From positions 100,599 through 164,598 of the forward strand of contig NZ_JAFUMA010000010.1 in NCBI RefSeq assembly GCF_017483025.1: a stretch of DNA of 64,000 bases. Reading direction: 5' to 3'. Under the pieces are notes generated by a model. It saw only the letters and a program-made list of their open reading frames with translations, did no database searches and was not told where the DNA came from. The DNA is from Anaerotignum sp. (GTDB taxonomy: Bacteria; Bacillota; Clostridia; Lachnospirales; Anaerotignaceae). Made by a program: the position numbers and the translations under genes. Of the stretch, positions 62,798 through 64,000 are shown in pieces; the stretch's first letter is position 1, and each line of letters begins with the position of its first letter.

Positions 62798-63721
62798 TTA
62801 AATATGGAATTCCAGCCATTCCAAAACATCCTGGAATACCTCTTCTTTATTCAACTCATTGATCAGCTCATGTCTGCATTCGGGATAAAGGATACATTCC
62901 ACATCCTCCATGCCTGCTTTTTTGAAAGCATTTACTGCCTTTTTTACGCCCTTACCAAAATTACCTACAGGGTCTGCCTCACCGGAAATAAACAGAACAG
63001 GCAGATCCTCATCCATTCTCTGCAGCAATTCCATATCCTGCGCCAGCAGCATATTGCGGAACAACGTGCGATAGCCATTCAATGTGAAGATAAAGCCGCA
63101 TCTTTCATCATTGATATATTCATCAACAGATTTCTCGTTTCTGGAAAGCCAGTCTTTTGGTGTTCTGACAGGCTCAAAGGCTTTATTGATAGAACCAAAA
63201 GCCAGTTTGTCTACGATCCTGCAGCGGTGATGATCGCCACGGAGCAGCGTGCCTGCCTTTACAATGGCAAGTCCCCCTGCCAAAACTGCCTTCGGCTGCC
63301 AGCCTGTGCCGCAGATGATCGCCCCGTCGATCTCATTGGGATACATGCAAAGATATCTTCTGGTGAAGAAGGAACCCATGCTATGCCCAAAGAGAAAATG
63401 AGGAATATCAGGATACTTTTTCTGCAGCAACAGCGTCATTCTATGCAAGTCCTGCAGAGGAACGATATCGCCTTTTTTTGCTGCAAAATAGCCCTTGTCC
63501 TCTTCATTGGTATAAGAATAGCCATGCCCCAGATGGTCATTCCCTGCCACAAGGATGCCATGCTCATTCAAAAATTCCGCAAACCCTTCATAGCGTTCCA
63601 CATATTCCACCATACCATGAGCGATCTGCACGATAGCTCTGGGTTCACTATCTGGTGTCCAAATTACGCCATGGAGTTTTGTTTTTCCATCAGAGGAAGG
63701 AAAATAAATATGCTTTTTCAT
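62798..63721 (-). CDS. Alpha/beta hydrolase (monoacylglycerol lipase-like)
   Basis: 307 residues, Hydrolase_4 (serine aminopeptidase S33) family. The nucleophile Ser is in FLFGHSMGSFFTRRYL, the oxyanion region is VQIAHGMVEYVERYEGFAEF, the acid is the Asp in VLFISGEADPVGNFG, and the His is in LYPECRHELINELN. No signal peptide, so it is cytoplasmic. Likely a lysophospholipase or monoglyceride lipase. ATG follows AAGGAGGGCGAAGGAA. It converges on udp. Confidence 0.9.
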   Translation of the reverse strand: MKKHIYFPSSDGKTKLHGVIWTPDSEPRAIVQIAHGMVEYVERYEGFAEFLNEHGILVAGNDHLGHGYSYTNEEDKGYFAAKKGDIVPLQDLHRMTLLLQKKYPDIPHFLFGHSMGSFFTRRYLCMYPNEIDGAIICGTGWQPKAVLAGGLAIVKAGTLLRGDHHRCRIVDKLAFGSINKAFEPVRTPKDWLSRNEKSVDEYINDERCGFIFTLNGYRTLFRNMLLAQDMELLQRMDEDLPVLFISGEADPVGNFGKGVKKAVNAFKKAGMEDVECILYPECRHELINELNKEEVFQDVLEWLEFHI

Positions 63722-63742
63722 TTCCTTCGCCCTCCTTTCGTA

Positions 63743-63774
63743 AAAAAATCGGAGGAAAACTCCCCCGACTTTCT
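63743..63774 (-). terminator. Terminator after the nucleoside hydrolase gene
   Basis: On the minus strand AGTCGGGGGAG and CCTCCGATT form a stem with a TTTT loop, followed by TTTTTTT. Confidence 0.7.
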
Positions 63775-63779
63775 ATTAT

Positions 63780-64000
63780 TTAATATTTACCCATCAGGTC
63801 AAATACTTTTTCTACAAATGCTGCGCGATCCACCTCTGTTACAATGAATGTGTTGTGTTCATCAAACTGTTTATCGCTATACAGGTCTGTAACCGTTTTG
63901 CCAGATGTAATTTTGCCCTTTGTTTCTACATGCACACCGCACCATTCGCCTTTGAACAGTTCATGATAAGCTGTAAACAGTACCGCTGTAGGGTCATGGA
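63780..64000 (-). CDS. Nucleoside hydrolase, C-terminus (partial)
   Basis: The frame enters from the right edge; only the last 72 or so residues are visible. HDPTAVLFTAYHELFKGEWC followed by GVHVETKGKITSGKTVTDLY is the C-terminal pattern of inosine-uridine nucleoside hydrolases, where the HD pair closes the active-site calcium sphere. It would split nucleosides to ribose and base, giving substrate to the ribokinase-like enzyme nearby. The stop is TAA at 63782-63780. Confidence is limited by the missing N-terminus. Confidence 0.75.
   Translation of the reverse strand, partial: HDPTAVLFTAYHELFKGEWCGVHVETKGKITSGKTVTDLYSDKQFDEHNTFIVTEVDRAAFVEKVFDLMGKY

Overview
The window is ordinary chromosome of a low- to mid-GC, Gram-positive, endospore-forming anaerobe. 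The evidence is the spoIIAA-spoIIAB-sigF operon next to sigK, a PolC-type replicative polymerase, a leucyl T-box leader, a rubredoxin-first rubrerythrin, the non-mevalonate isoprenoid genes dxr and ispG, and strong AGGAGG ribosome sites. Gene content and order fit Clostridia, most likely Lachnospirales (inference, no database search). I see no insertion sequence, prophage, CRISPR array, rRNA or tRNA.

Layout. 1-2310 (minus): folC, a 50-residue protein and a zinc-ribbon/TPR membrane protein cut by the window edge. 2450-6420 (plus): mltG, trmR and trhP (wobble-uridine tRNA modification), then a MarR regulator. 6462-8853: sigK divergent from the spoIIA operon, with a perfect 0A box between them. 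8864-12108: a zinc-ribbon protein, a 33-residue membrane peptide and two GAPDH genes that share CggR-like operator sequences. The second GAPDH lacks the residues that enforce NAD specificity. 12122-20397: a KdpD/KdpE-like pair without a potassium pump, a lysA-type decarboxylase, dsdA, an FNT channel, mutY and a GNAT enzyme. 20416-25162: a DUF2156 protein, a reverse rubrerythrin behind a PerR-like box, and an M16 peptidase. 25557-30236 (minus): an M23 murein hydrolase, a phosphopantetheinyl transferase and leuS with a T-box. 30321-34627 (minus): a heterodimeric ABC exporter and a hemolysin III protein. 34846-35427: a DUF1836 regulator.

35487-51569 (minus) is the core block dprA-topA / rpsB-tsf-pyrH-frr-uppS-cdsA-dxr-rseP-ispG-polC, coupling translation, membrane lipid, isoprenoid and replication functions. 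51770-53995 (plus) holds comM/yifB and a DUF1275 protein. 54041-58265 (minus) is sbcDC, where sbcD is broken by a one-base frameshift. 58321-64000 appears to be a nucleoside/ribose locus: uridine phosphorylase (plus) divergent from two small DUF606 transporters, a ribokinase-family kinase, a flavodoxin-fold reductase and a zinc alcohol dehydrogenase, followed by a lipase-like hydrolase and the C-terminus of a nucleoside hydrolase.

I did not find a clear new defence or mobile system. The points most worth following are the shared gap operators, the NADP-type GAPDH, the PerR-like box, the frameshifted sbcD, the dyads around the DUF1836 gene and the nucleoside locus. All starts, promoters and terminators were read by eye. 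Family names come from recognised motifs, not from database searches.
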